Source of the DNA: an uncultured Pelagibacteraceae bacterium
GTDB taxonomy: Bacteria > Pseudomonadota > Alphaproteobacteria > Pelagibacterales > Pelagibacteraceae
NCBI GenBank assembly: GCA_902551735.1
Contig: CACDEK010000003.1
Span: 1-38,947, forward strand
Direction: 5' to 3'
DNA: 38,947 nt
Shown here: positions 16,017 to 24,373 of the stretch, piece by piece
Layout of the letters: each line of letters opens with the position of its first letter
How positions within the stretch are numbered: the first letter of the stretch is position 1
Translations under genes and position numbers: made by a program
Notes under the pieces: model-generated
The model's database searches: none
What the model saw: only the letters and a program-made list of their open reading frames with translations
What the model was told of the DNA's origin: nothing

Positions 16017-16457
16017 TTAAATCATTTGTAAACCTACGCCGGTTTTTGGGTAAGTATAAAGATTGTAATTTGCTGTTAACTCTTCTCCAGCTTTTATATC
16101 TTTTGTTGATATTAAAAACATATATTTTGCATCAATTTTTTCTTTTAAATTATAAAATAAATTTTCTCTATTTGTTTTTCCGTCTTTTATTTGTTCAGTA
16201 TTTTTTGTGGGATCAACCAAATCTCCAAATTTTAGTTTAGGCAGTATATCTGAAACCATTCTCATAACATTTGGATTATTTGAATGGTTATAAAAACCTC
16301 CTAAAGGTGTTCTTATGTATTTGTTATCAAATTGTTCGTCCCTGATATGAGTTACACCTATATAAGAATTTTTTTTAATATCTTCTGTTGCAAATAGACC
16401 CAATCCTTCAATTACAGAATTTTTAATAGTCAGTTCTTTAGGTAAAGGTCTATACAT
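16017..16457 (-). CDS. SET-domain protein (putative protein-lysine methyltransferase)
   Basis: At 146 residues it consists of little more than a SET domain. It has the opening SVIEGLGLFATEDIKKNSYIG, the AdoMet-site core GGFYNHSNNPNV (equivalent to NHSCxPN), and the closing DIKAGEELTANYNLY with the conserved GEE and Tyr. All hallmark motifs are present, so methyltransferase activity is plausible; the target is unknown. It sits in the amine-catabolism operon, three bases after ald and immediately before the FAD/GcvT gene, so a metabolic enzyme of the operon is a possible target. Pre- and post-SET cysteine clusters are absent. Confidence 0.82.
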   Translation of the reverse strand: MYRPLPKELTIKNSVIEGLGLFATEDIKKNSYIGVTHIRDEQFDNKYIRTPLGGFYNHSNNPNVMRMVSDILPKLKFGDLVDPTKNTEQIKDGKTNRENLFYNLKEKIDAKYMFLISTKDIKAGEELTANYNLYTYPKTGVGLQMI

Positions 16458-16460
16458 TTT

Positions 16461-17576
16461 TTAACTTATAATTTTATTTGGAGAAATATATTCATGACCA
16501 AAGACATCTGCAACTGCTTTATAAGTCACATTACCCTTATAAATATTTAATCCTGCCATAAAATTAGGATCATTTATCAAAGCTTCTTTACAACCAAGTT
16601 TTGCAAGTTTAGATAAAAAAGGAAGAGTAGCTTTATTTAATGCCAATGTTGAAGTTCTTGGAACACCTCCTGGCATATTAGCAACACAATAATGAACAAC
16701 ATCATCGACAATGTAAGTTGGTTCGGCATGAGTTGTCGGTTTGCTTGTTTCTACACAACCACCCTGATCAATTGCAACATCAACAATAACCGATCCTCTT
16801 TTCATTTTTTTTAACATTTTTTTTGTAATTAGTTTAGGTGCTTCTGCACCTGGAATTAATACTCCTCCAACTAAAAGGTCACATTCTGAAATTAATTTTT
16901 CTAGATCAGTTTTTTCACTTAAGTTAGGAATAATTTTATCTCCAAACATTTCTGACAATTGTTTTAATCTTGATTCTGATTTATCAACTATATTTACTTT
17001 TGCTTTCATTCCAGTTGCAATGATTGCAGCATTTTCTCCTACAACACCACCTCCTAAAATAACAACATTACCTGGTTCAACGCCTGGTGCTCCACCCAAC
17101 AATAAACCTCTTCCTTTTTGATTTTTTTCCAAACAATGTGCTCCTGCCTGAACTGACATTCTTCCAGCAACTGCACTCATAGGTGCTAATAATGGAAGTC
17201 TTCCATTGTTATCGGTAACTGTTTCATAAGCAATACAGATAGATTTTGAATCTAATAAACCTTTAGTTAATTCTTTAGCAGCAGCTAAGTGAAGATAAGT
17301 AAAAACAATTTGATTTTGTCTAATCATTTTTACTTCATTAGATAATGGCTCTTTGACTTTAACTATGATTTCAGAATCTTTAAAAATATCTTCTGCTTTA
17401 TCTAATATTTTAGCTCCAGCATTTTTATACTGATCATTGTAAAATCCAGCCTCATAACCTCCATTATTTTCTACTAAAACTTCATGGCCGTTTGCAACTA
17501 AAACTTTTACACTCTCTGGAGTTAAACCAATTCTATTTTCTTGAGGTTTGATTTCCTTTGGAACGCCAATTTTCAT
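16461..17576 (-). CDS. ald: Alanine dehydrogenase
   Basis: Ald interconverts L-alanine and pyruvate plus ammonia with NAD. The 371-residue product matches family length and has MKIGVPKEIKPQENRIGLTP, the YLHLAAAKELT segment with a substrate-site His, and the Rossmann motif VILGGGVVGENAA. It follows the omega-aminotransferase by nine bases. The pair forms a cycle: the aminotransferase moves an amino group to pyruvate making alanine, and Ald releases ammonium and restores pyruvate. Comparable pairings occur in taurine and beta-alanine breakdown. Confidence 0.95.
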   Translation of the reverse strand: MKIGVPKEIKPQENRIGLTPESVKVLVANGHEVLVENNGGYEAGFYNDQYKNAGAKILDKAEDIFKDSEIIVKVKEPLSNEVKMIRQNQIVFTYLHLAAAKELTKGLLDSKSICIAYETVTDNNGRLPLLAPMSAVAGRMSVQAGAHCLEKNQKGRGLLLGGAPGVEPGNVVILGGGVVGENAAIIATGMKAKVNIVDKSESRLKQLSEMFGDKIIPNLSEKTDLEKLISECDLLVGGVLIPGAEAPKLITKKMLKKMKRGSVIVDVAIDQGGCVETSKPTTHAEPTYIVDDVVHYCVANMPGGVPRTSTLALNKATLPFLSKLAKLGCKEALINDPNFMAGLNIYKGNVTYKAVADVFGHEYISPNKIIS

Positions 17577-17585
17577 AAATGAAAA

Positions 17586-18932
17586 TTAATTTTTTTTATT
17601 TTTTGCGTAGTTATTAATTCCAGTTCTTAATTTTTCAACTATTTCATCAATATGTTTTTTCTCAGAAATAAACATGGGTGCAATAATTAAACAATCTCCT
17701 GTAGCCTTAAAATTAACTCCTGCGTCATAACAATGTTTGAAACAAGTATATCCTGCCTTACCTGGCTTTTGATCCATTTTCATATCAATTCCTCCCATCA
17801 TTCCATATCCTCTAATATTTTCAATGACATCAATATCTTTTAATGAAAATAAAGCTTTTTGAAAGTATGGAGACATTTCTTTTGCTCTATTAAATATATC
17901 TTCTTTTTCAAAAATATCTTGTACTGCTAGTGCTGCAGCAACTGAAATAGGTATTCCTGAATATGTATAGCCATGAAATAATTCCACTGATCCCTGAGGT
18001 GAAGCATCCATAACCGCATCATAAATTTCTTCTTTACATGCAACAGCACCCATAGGAACTATTCCATTAGTAGTTGCTTTTGCCATTGTTATTATATCTG
18101 GTGTAACACCAAACTCGTGAGATCCAAATGGAGAGCCTGTTCTGCCCCATCCAGTAATTACTTCATCAAAAATAAGAAGTATTCCATTTTTATCACATAT
18201 TTCTCTTAATCTTTGCAAATAACCTTTTGGTGGCACAAGTGTACCTGTTGATCCTGCAATGGGTTCTACGATACATGCAGCAATATTTTCAGCACCAAAA
18301 TTTATACATATTCTTTCTAAATCGTTCGCTAATTCAGCTCCTGTTTCTGGTTGGCCCGAAACAAATTTATGTTCAGGTAAATGAGTGTGTCTCATATGAA
18401 GTACTCCTGGCATTAAAACACTTGCAAAAGTTTTTACATTGTTAATCATGCCGCCAACAGACGTCGCCCCAATATTCATTCCATGATAAGCTCTCTCTCT
18501 ACCAATAAACCTAAATCTATGACCTTCACCTCTTGCCTTATGATAAGCGATTGAAATTTTAATTGCTGTTTCAACAGCAGTTGAACCGCATATTGTATAA
18601 AAAATTCTGTTTAAATTTCCTGGAGTATGTTTTGCAATTCTTGTGGCTAATTCAAAAGATCTTCCAAAACCTTGTTGAAATGGTTGAGCATAATCTAGAG
18701 TTTTTAATTGATTTGTAATTGCATCAATTATTTCTTGTCTGCCATGGCCAAGGGGATTGCAGAATAATCCAGAACTTGCATCTATTTGTGTTTGACCTTG
18801 GTGGTTTTTTAAATAAACACCCTTAGCTTCAGTTATTAATCTTGGACTTTCCTTAAAATCTTTATTAGATGTAAAAGGCATCCAATGTTCGTTTAGAGAG
18901 TTTGGTACGGAAGGTCTATTTTCTGAGCTCAT
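17586..18932 (-). CDS. Class III omega-amino acid:pyruvate aminotransferase
   Basis: PLP-dependent enzyme of 448 residues. The N-terminus (EHWMPFTSNKDFKESPRL), GRERAYHGMNIGATSVGG and the LIFDEVITGWGRTG loop resemble the beta-alanine/omega-amino acid:pyruvate group. MAKATTNGIVPMGAV contains the PLP lysine. Likely donors are beta-alanine, taurine, GABA or polyamine-derived amines; the exact substrate cannot be read. It is the first gene of the operon with ald, SET and the FAD/GcvT dehydrogenase, and its promoter lies in the 149-base divergent region shared with the adenine deaminase gene. Confidence 0.88.
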   Translation of the reverse strand: MSSENRPSVPNSLNEHWMPFTSNKDFKESPRLITEAKGVYLKNHQGQTQIDASSGLFCNPLGHGRQEIIDAITNQLKTLDYAQPFQQGFGRSFELATRIAKHTPGNLNRIFYTICGSTAVETAIKISIAYHKARGEGHRFRFIGRERAYHGMNIGATSVGGMINNVKTFASVLMPGVLHMRHTHLPEHKFVSGQPETGAELANDLERICINFGAENIAACIVEPIAGSTGTLVPPKGYLQRLREICDKNGILLIFDEVITGWGRTGSPFGSHEFGVTPDIITMAKATTNGIVPMGAVACKEEIYDAVMDASPQGSVELFHGYTYSGIPISVAAALAVQDIFEKEDIFNRAKEMSPYFQKALFSLKDIDVIENIRGYGMMGGIDMKMDQKPGKAGYTCFKHCYDAGVNFKATGDCLIIAPMFISEKKHIDEIVEKLRTGINNYAKNKKN

Positions 18933-19081
18933 TTTTAATAATTTTTATAGTTTAGATTTTTAAACTAAAAAAAAATAATTAACTAGAAGATTATTCTTAC
19001 AATATAACTATTGCTCAATCATAAGTTGTATGCAAATATTTATAAAATATTAATATTTTAAGTAACAAAATAAAACTTTAT
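18933..19081. promoter_or_regulatory. Divergent intergenic region with 18-bp perfect palindrome
   Basis: The 149-base spacer between the aminotransferase (minus) and adenine deaminase (plus) must carry both promoters. It contains TAAAATATTAATATTTTA (19043-19060), a perfect palindrome of A and T only, about 20 bases before the adenine deaminase ATG. This could be an operator, but low complexity makes chance plausible. I could not choose convincing -35/-10 pairs. Confidence 0.35.
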
Positions 19082-20071
19082 ATGAATATAACTGAGTTTA
19101 TAAAAAAATCACCTAAAGCGGAACTGCATTTGCATATTGAGGGAACTCTTGAACCCGAACAAATGTTTTTGTTTGCAAATAGAAATAAAATAAAAATTCC
19201 ATTTAAAAATATTGAGGATGTAAAAAAGGCTTATAACTTTAGTGATTTAGATTCATTTTTAAAAATATACTACGAAGGTGCAAAAGTATTAATAAATGAA
19301 AAAGATTTTTTTGATCTTACTTGGGCATATGCAAAAAAATGTAAAGAAGACAATATAGTTCATACCGAAATTTTTTTTGATCCACAAACACATACAGAAA
19401 GAGGAATAAGCTTTGATGTAGTAATTAATGGAATTCATAAAGCAATGCAAAAAGCAGAAAAAGAATTTGGATTAAGTTTTAAAATTATAATGTGTTTTTT
19501 GAGACACTTGGATGAAGATTCTGGATTTAAAGTGTTAAATAAAGCTATACTTCATAAAGATAAAATTTACGGTGTGGGTCTAGATTCTTCAGAGTTGGGT
19601 CATCCACCAAGTAAATTTGAAAAACTATTTAAAAAAGCAATTGAAAATAATTTTATAACCGTTGCTCACGCAGGTGAAGAAGGTCCACCAGAATATATAT
19701 GGGAAGCTTTAAACCTTCTCAATGTGAAAAGAATTGATCATGGAGTTCAATGTCTTAAAGATGAAAAATTAATTGAAAAACTTTCTAAAAATAAAATTCC
19801 TTTAACAGTGTGTCCTTTGTCAAATATAAAACTAAGAGTTTTTGATAATTTAAAAGATCATAGTTTAAAAAAAATGTTAGATAAGAAATTAATAGCAATG
19901 GTTAATTCGGATGATCCAGCTTATTTTGGAGGTTATTTAAATCAAAATTTAATTGAAACTCAAGAAGCGCTAAATCTGACTATTGATGATATAAAAACTT
20001 TATTAATTAATTCATTCAAATCTTCATTTTTAAATGAAGAAAAAAAAAAAGAGTGGATTAATAAAATATAA
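19082..20071 (+). CDS. Adenine deaminase (adenosine-deaminase-like family)
   Basis: Metal-dependent deaminase of 329 residues. Motifs AELHLHIEGTLEPE (HxH metal ligands), VAHAGEEGPPEYIWEAL and NSDDPAYFGG are present. The EGTLEPE form, GLDSSELGHPPSKF and HAGEEGPPEY point to the Aah1-like adenine deaminase subgroup rather than true adenosine deaminase. It would convert adenine to hypoxanthine and ammonia, a second fate for the adenine released by MtnP at the other end of the window. It begins a plus-strand run with the phosphotransacetylase-like gene (20-base gap). Confidence 0.85.
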   Translation: MNITEFIKKSPKAELHLHIEGTLEPEQMFLFANRNKIKIPFKNIEDVKKAYNFSDLDSFLKIYYEGAKVLINEKDFFDLTWAYAKKCKEDNIVHTEIFFDPQTHTERGISFDVVINGIHKAMQKAEKEFGLSFKIIMCFLRHLDEDSGFKVLNKAILHKDKIYGVGLDSSELGHPPSKFEKLFKKAIENNFITVAHAGEEGPPEYIWEALNLLNVKRIDHGVQCLKDEKLIEKLSKNKIPLTVCPLSNIKLRVFDNLKDHSLKKMLDKKLIAMVNSDDPAYFGGYLNQNLIETQEALNLTIDDIKTLLINSFKSSFLNEEKKKEWINKI

Positions 20072-20091
20072 GAATATATTAAATGAAATAG

Positions 20092-21003
20092 ATGTTATCA
20101 AATAAAGAAATAGTTTGCCCCGATAACTTACTTAAAGTTGCTAAAAAAAAAAGTAGTGTACCTGCTGGAATAGTAAATGCGGGAAAGCCTTTACCAATGC
20201 ATTCAACAATGGAAGCTGTAAATGAAAATTTGATTACACCAATATTTATTGGTGACAAAAATGAAATAAAAAAAAGTGCTCTACAATTAAAATGGGATAT
20301 TTCAAAATATGAAATTATCAACGAGCCAATAGAAAATAACACGGCACAAATTGCAGCAAAACTTGCAAGCGAAGATAAAATTAAAATTATAGTTAAAGGC
20401 CACATACATACAGATGTGTTAATGAAAGAAGTATTAAAAAGAGAATACAATCTTATGGGAAAAAAAAGATTAAGCCATATTTGGCATATGACCATAGATA
20501 AAACTGACTCTCCCCTAATCATTACAGACGGCGCTTTAAATGTTTTGCCAAATATAAAAACTAAAATGCATATACTTAAAAATGTTGTTGATTTTGCAAA
20601 TCGTATTGGAATATCAAAACCTAAAGTATCAGTATTATCAGCAACTGAAGAAGTGTTAGATAGTGTTCCTAGTTCAATGGATGCAAAAGAAATAACAAAA
20701 CTTGCTAAAGAAGAAGGAATAAATGCAGATGTTTTTGGTCCACTTGCATTCGATAATAGTATATCAAAAAAATCTTCTGCAATTAAAGGAATAAAAAATC
20801 CAGTTGCAGGTCAAGCTGATATATTGCTTGTTCCAGGTGTTGAAACTGGAAATGGATTAGTAAAAATGATGATTTATTTTATGGGCGCTTGTGCAGCAGG
20901 AGTAGTAATTGGTGGAAAAGTACCTGTTGTAATAACGAGTAGATCGGATGAAGCCCAAGCAAGATTAGCATCTATTGCTGCTGCTGTTGTTGCGCTCGAT
21001 TAA
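20092..21003 (+). CDS. Phosphate acetyl/butyryltransferase-family protein
   Basis: PTA/PTB-family enzyme of 303 residues, closest by eye to the C-terminal half of bifunctional enoyl-CoA hydratase/phosphate acetyltransferase proteins. Motifs are LIITDGALNVLPN, VSVLSATEEV, DGPLAFDN-like FGPLAFDNSIS, PVAGQADILLVPGVETGN and the final PVVITSRSDEAQARLAS. It would exchange acyl-CoA and acyl-phosphate. No acetate or butyrate kinase is adjacent. The ATG at 20092 is used because the upstream ATG at 20083 meets TAG after one codon. Confidence 0.82.
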   Translation: MLSNKEIVCPDNLLKVAKKKSSVPAGIVNAGKPLPMHSTMEAVNENLITPIFIGDKNEIKKSALQLKWDISKYEIINEPIENNTAQIAAKLASEDKIKIIVKGHIHTDVLMKEVLKREYNLMGKKRLSHIWHMTIDKTDSPLIITDGALNVLPNIKTKMHILKNVVDFANRIGISKPKVSVLSATEEVLDSVPSSMDAKEITKLAKEEGINADVFGPLAFDNSISKKSSAIKGIKNPVAGQADILLVPGVETGNGLVKMMIYFMGACAAGVVIGGKVPVVITSRSDEAQARLASIAAAVVALD

Positions 21004-21007
21004 ATTA

Positions 21008-22360
21008 ATGGCTGAAATTTTTCCAAAGGATTTTTTATGGGGTACTGCCACAGCAAGTTATCAAATTGAAGGAGCGGCAAATGAAGATGGAAAAGGAAAA
21101 AGTATATGGGATATATTTTCTCATACACCGGGTAAAATTAAAAATAATGAAAATGGAGATGTAGCTACAGATCATTATCACAGATATAAAGAAGATATAT
21201 CTCTGATGAATGATATAAAATTAAATGCATATAGATTTTCAATTGCTTGGACTAGAATATTGCCAAATGGAAAAGGTAAAGTAAATCAAAAAGGAATAGA
21301 TTTTTATTCAAAATTAATTGATGAATTGCTTGCTAATAACATAAAACCTTTCATAACACTTTATCATTGGGATTTGCCTCAAACGCTTCAAGATAAAGGT
21401 GGTTGGGCCAATAGGGATATAACTAAAATATTTGCAGATTATTCAGAAGTAATTGCCAAAAAGTTTAGTGATAGATGTGAATATTTTATAACATTTAATG
21501 AGCCAGCAGTATTTTCGATTCATGGTTATTTAGATGGATACATGGCACCGGGATATAAAGATAAAAATAAATATTTACCCACCATACATCATATAAATCT
21601 TTCACATGGACAATCTGTACAGGCAATTAGATCTGCTTCATCAAATATTAAAGTAGGATGTACACTTAATATGGCTCCTTGTATTCCTTCATCTACAAAT
21701 CAAGAAGATTTAGAAGCAACAAAAGTTTTTGATACTTATTGGAATAGATCTTTTGCTGATCCGATGTATTTAGGAAAATATCCAGAAAAATTATTTCAAG
21801 AACTTAATAATTATATTCGAACAGATGATATGAAAACAATATATCAAAACAATGATTTTATAGGATTAAATCATTATCAACACATAAGAGTTAAGTCAGA
21901 TAAAAATAATTTATTAGGTGCAAGAGGAGCATTCAATGATGAATTGCCATTTGGGATAGAGAAAGATACAAAATTAACCTTAATGGGTTGGGAAGTTGTG
22001 CCAGATGCTTACTATAATCAAATAATGGAATTAAAAACTCATTATGGAAATCCAGATATTTATTTAACTGAAAATGGATGTGCATATCCTGATAAAATTG
22101 ATGCAAACGGGGAAGTTAAAGACACAGATAGAATTAATTATTTTCGTAAATATCTTAGTGCAGTAAAAAGAGCAATTGATAATGGTGCTAAAGTGAAGAG
22201 CTATTTTGCTTGGTCATTTTTAGATAATTTTGAATGGGCTTTGGGATATGAAAAAAGATTTGGAATTGTTTATGTGGATTTTAAAACTTTAAAAAGAACT
22301 CCAAAAAATTCATATTATTTTTTTAAAAAATTAATTGAGAATAATTTTATACCAAATTAA
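21008..22360 (+). CDS. GH1 family beta-glycosidase
   Basis: The start is placed at ATG 21008 (MAEIFPKDFLWGTATASYQIEG), giving 450 residues; the ORF track's earlier start lies inside the preceding gene. Family 1 features: acid/base Glu165 in TFNEPAVFS, nucleophile Glu355 in YLTENGCAY, and WSFLDNFEWALGYEKRFG near the end, which lines the sugar subsite. No signal peptide is seen, so it acts in the cytoplasm on imported beta-glucosides. The absence of a 6-phospho-specific context (no PTS) suggests unphosphorylated substrates. The gene begins four bases after the phosphotransacetylase-like gene. Its last 14 bases overlap the kinase on the other strand. Confidence 0.93.
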   Translation: MAEIFPKDFLWGTATASYQIEGAANEDGKGKSIWDIFSHTPGKIKNNENGDVATDHYHRYKEDISLMNDIKLNAYRFSIAWTRILPNGKGKVNQKGIDFYSKLIDELLANNIKPFITLYHWDLPQTLQDKGGWANRDITKIFADYSEVIAKKFSDRCEYFITFNEPAVFSIHGYLDGYMAPGYKDKNKYLPTIHHINLSHGQSVQAIRSASSNIKVGCTLNMAPCIPSSTNQEDLEATKVFDTYWNRSFADPMYLGKYPEKLFQELNNYIRTDDMKTIYQNNDFIGLNHYQHIRVKSDKNNLLGARGAFNDELPFGIEKDTKLTLMGWEVVPDAYYNQIMELKTHYGNPDIYLTENGCAYPDKIDANGEVKDTDRINYFRKYLSAVKRAIDNGAKVKSYFAWSFLDNFEWALGYEKRFGIVYVDFKTLKRTPKNSYYFFKKLIENNFIPN

Positions 22361-23261
22361 TCTTTGGAGGATTGCAGCCTGCTCTTGAACAATTAATTGA
22401 TGCTATTTTATTTGCAAAACGTAATGCTGTGGACCAATCTTTTATTGAAATATTATTAATTTTTTTTAGATTTAATAATTTTTTTCTTTCAAAATAAGAG
22501 ATTATTCCTGCGCTAAATGTATCACCAGCACCAACTGTATCTACAATTTTTGTTTTTCTTGCCTTTTCATTAATACAAAAATTCTTAGTATAAAGAGTTG
22601 CTCCATTTTTGCCTTTAGTTAAAATTACTCCAGAAAGATCATAGATTTTAATCCATTTTAAAATTGTTTTTTTTTCATTTCTGTTATTAGATAAATATTT
22701 TAGGTCTTCATCAGATAGTTTTATTATGTTTGCAAATCTCATATATTTTTTAAAAAGATTTATAAAATTATTTTTATTTAAAATAATTTTTTCTCTTATA
22801 TTTGGATCTACAAAAATAATAGATTTTCCTTTTAAGTCTTTCATTAATTTCAATGATTGAGAAGCTACTGGCTCAAGATATAAAGATAAACAAGTAAAAT
22901 ATGCTAAATTAATTTTTTTTAAATATTTTTTAGATACTTGTTTTTTATAAGTATATCTAAATGCTGAATTAGTGGAGTAAAAACTAAATTGAGGTTTTTT
23001 TTGATTATTAACTAATGCTAAAGCTGTTAAAAAATCAGATCTATCTACTAAATTAGTTTTAATATTATTTTTTTTTAATTGTTTAAATATAATGTTGCCA
23101 AAATAATCTTTAGAAATATTTGATAGATAATAAATACTAGATTTTAATCTACCTAGGGCTAAAGCTGTATTAAATCCAGCTCCGCCTACAAGCATTTTAT
23201 AATTTATTTTATTTTTAGTTTGAAAAACATCAATAAGATTTTCACCAGAAATTATTATCAT
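22347..23261 (-). CDS. PfkB-family sugar kinase (fructokinase-like)
   Basis: Ribokinase/PfkB-fold kinase of 304 residues. It has the N-terminal GGAGFNTALALGRL glycine-rich motif and the C-terminal ATP/anion-hole motif DTVGAGDTFSAGII, with Asp as catalytic base. It is the last gene of the aglEFG-GH4-aglK operon (18-base gap), so it most likely phosphorylates a monosaccharide released by the glycosidases. Fructose from sucrose or glucose are candidates. Its 3' end overlaps the convergent GH1 gene by 14 bases. Confidence 0.88.
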   Translation of the reverse strand: MIIISGENLIDVFQTKNKINYKMLVGGAGFNTALALGRLKSSIYYLSNISKDYFGNIIFKQLKKNNIKTNLVDRSDFLTALALVNNQKKPQFSFYSTNSAFRYTYKKQVSKKYLKKINLAYFTCLSLYLEPVASQSLKLMKDLKGKSIIFVDPNIREKIILNKNNFINLFKKYMRFANIIKLSDEDLKYLSNNRNEKKTILKWIKIYDLSGVILTKGKNGATLYTKNFCINEKARKTKIVDTVGAGDTFSAGIISYFERKKLLNLKKINNISIKDWSTALRFANKIASINCSRAGCNPPKINLV

Positions 23262-23279
23262 TACTAAATCCTAATTCTA

Positions 23280-24359
23280 TTATTTGAATGCTTTATTAGA
23301 TTTATCAAAAATATGGCAACGAGTTGTATCAAAACCAATTTTTACATTATCACCAACTTTTATTTTTGAATCTCCATCAGTTTGAACAACAAGCATTTCT
23401 CCATTTTTTTCAAGATATAAAAAAGTACCAGAACCAAGTTTTTCAACTACTAAAACTTTGCTTTCCCAATTTGCATCTCCATCTTTGTTCACAAGTAGGT
23501 GTTCAGGTCTAATACCTATTTGTACAAAATCACCTTCATAAGAAGACTCGGAAGTTTTTGGAATATTTATTTTTCCTAAATCTGGAATATCTACTTCTGT
23601 TTTATTAGAACTTTTACTTAATATTTTGCTTTTAATAAAATTCATTTTTGGAGATCCAATAAAACCTCCTACAAAGAGATTTTTAGGATTGTTGTATAAT
23701 TCCATTGGCGATCCTTTTTGAGAAACTACACCTTCATCTAATACAACTATATCATTGGCTAAAGTCATTGCTTCAGTTTGATCATGAGTAACATAAATCA
23801 TAGTAGCATTTAATTGATCGTGTAATTTTGCCAATTCAACACGCATTTGTACACGTAAAGCAGCATCAAGATTTGATAATGGTTCATCAAAAAGAAAAAC
23901 TTTAGGTTTACGAGTAATCGCTCTACCAATTGCAACTCTTTGACGTTGTCCACCAGATAATTGTTTTGGTTTTCTTTTAAGGTAATCTTGAATCTGAAGA
24001 ATACGTGCAGCCTCTTGAACTCTATCATTTATCTCATCATTAGATCTCTTTTCTAATTTTAATCCAAAAGCCATGTTGTCAAAAACTGTCATATGAGGGT
24101 ACAAAGCATATGATTGAAATACCATTGCTATATTACGCTCTTTGGGTGGAAGATTATTTACCTCCTTGCCATTAATTGAAATTGTTCCTGAATTTATTTC
24201 TTCAAGCCCAGCTATCATTCTAAGCATAGTTGATTTACCACATCCGCTAGGTCCAACTAAAACTGTAAATGACTGACTTTTTATTTCAAGAGAAACATCT
24301 TTGATAACATGTACCTTTCCAAAATATTTATTTATTTTATCTATTTTTATATCAGCCAC
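23280..24359 (-). CDS. aglK: Sugar ABC transporter ATP-binding protein (AglK/MsmK/UgpC-like)
   Basis: ATPase of 359 residues with Walker A GPSGCGKST, Q-loop VFQSYALYPHMT, signature LSGGQRQR, Walker B VFLFDEPLSNLD and H-loop VTHDQTEAM. The C-terminal ~110 residues form the MOP/TOBE-like regulatory domain (IGIRPEHLLV) typical of the MalK/UgpC group. It energises the AglE-AglF-AglG importer encoded upstream. The gene symbol reflects operon layout like Sinorhizobium aglEFGAK and is tentative at substrate level. Confidence 0.9.
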   Translation of the reverse strand: MADIKIDKINKYFGKVHVIKDVSLEIKSQSFTVLVGPSGCGKSTMLRMIAGLEEINSGTISINGKEVNNLPPKERNIAMVFQSYALYPHMTVFDNMAFGLKLEKRSNDEINDRVQEAARILQIQDYLKRKPKQLSGGQRQRVAIGRAITRKPKVFLFDEPLSNLDAALRVQMRVELAKLHDQLNATMIYVTHDQTEAMTLANDIVVLDEGVVSQKGSPMELYNNPKNLFVGGFIGSPKMNFIKSKILSKSSNKTEVDIPDLGKINIPKTSESSYEGDFVQIGIRPEHLLVNKDGDANWESKVLVVEKLGSGTFLYLEKNGEMLVVQTDGDSKIKVGDNVKIGFDTTRCHIFDKSNKAFK

Positions 24360-24373
24360 TCTATCCTCAAGTA

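Noticed and set aside
15935-16240. Plus-strand ORF of 101 residues
   Set aside because: It is a shadow of the FAD/GcvT and SET genes, rich in Leu/Phe/Gln as expected from antisense AT-rich coding.
19043-19060. A/T-only 18-bp palindrome as a firm operator call
   Set aside because: Such palindromes arise easily in DNA this AT-rich; kept only as part of the divergent-region note.
20975-21007. N-terminal extension (MLLLLLRSIKL) of the GH1 ORF in the track
   Set aside because: It lies inside the preceding gene's last codons; GH1 homology starts at MAEIFPKDFLWGTA, ATG at 21008.
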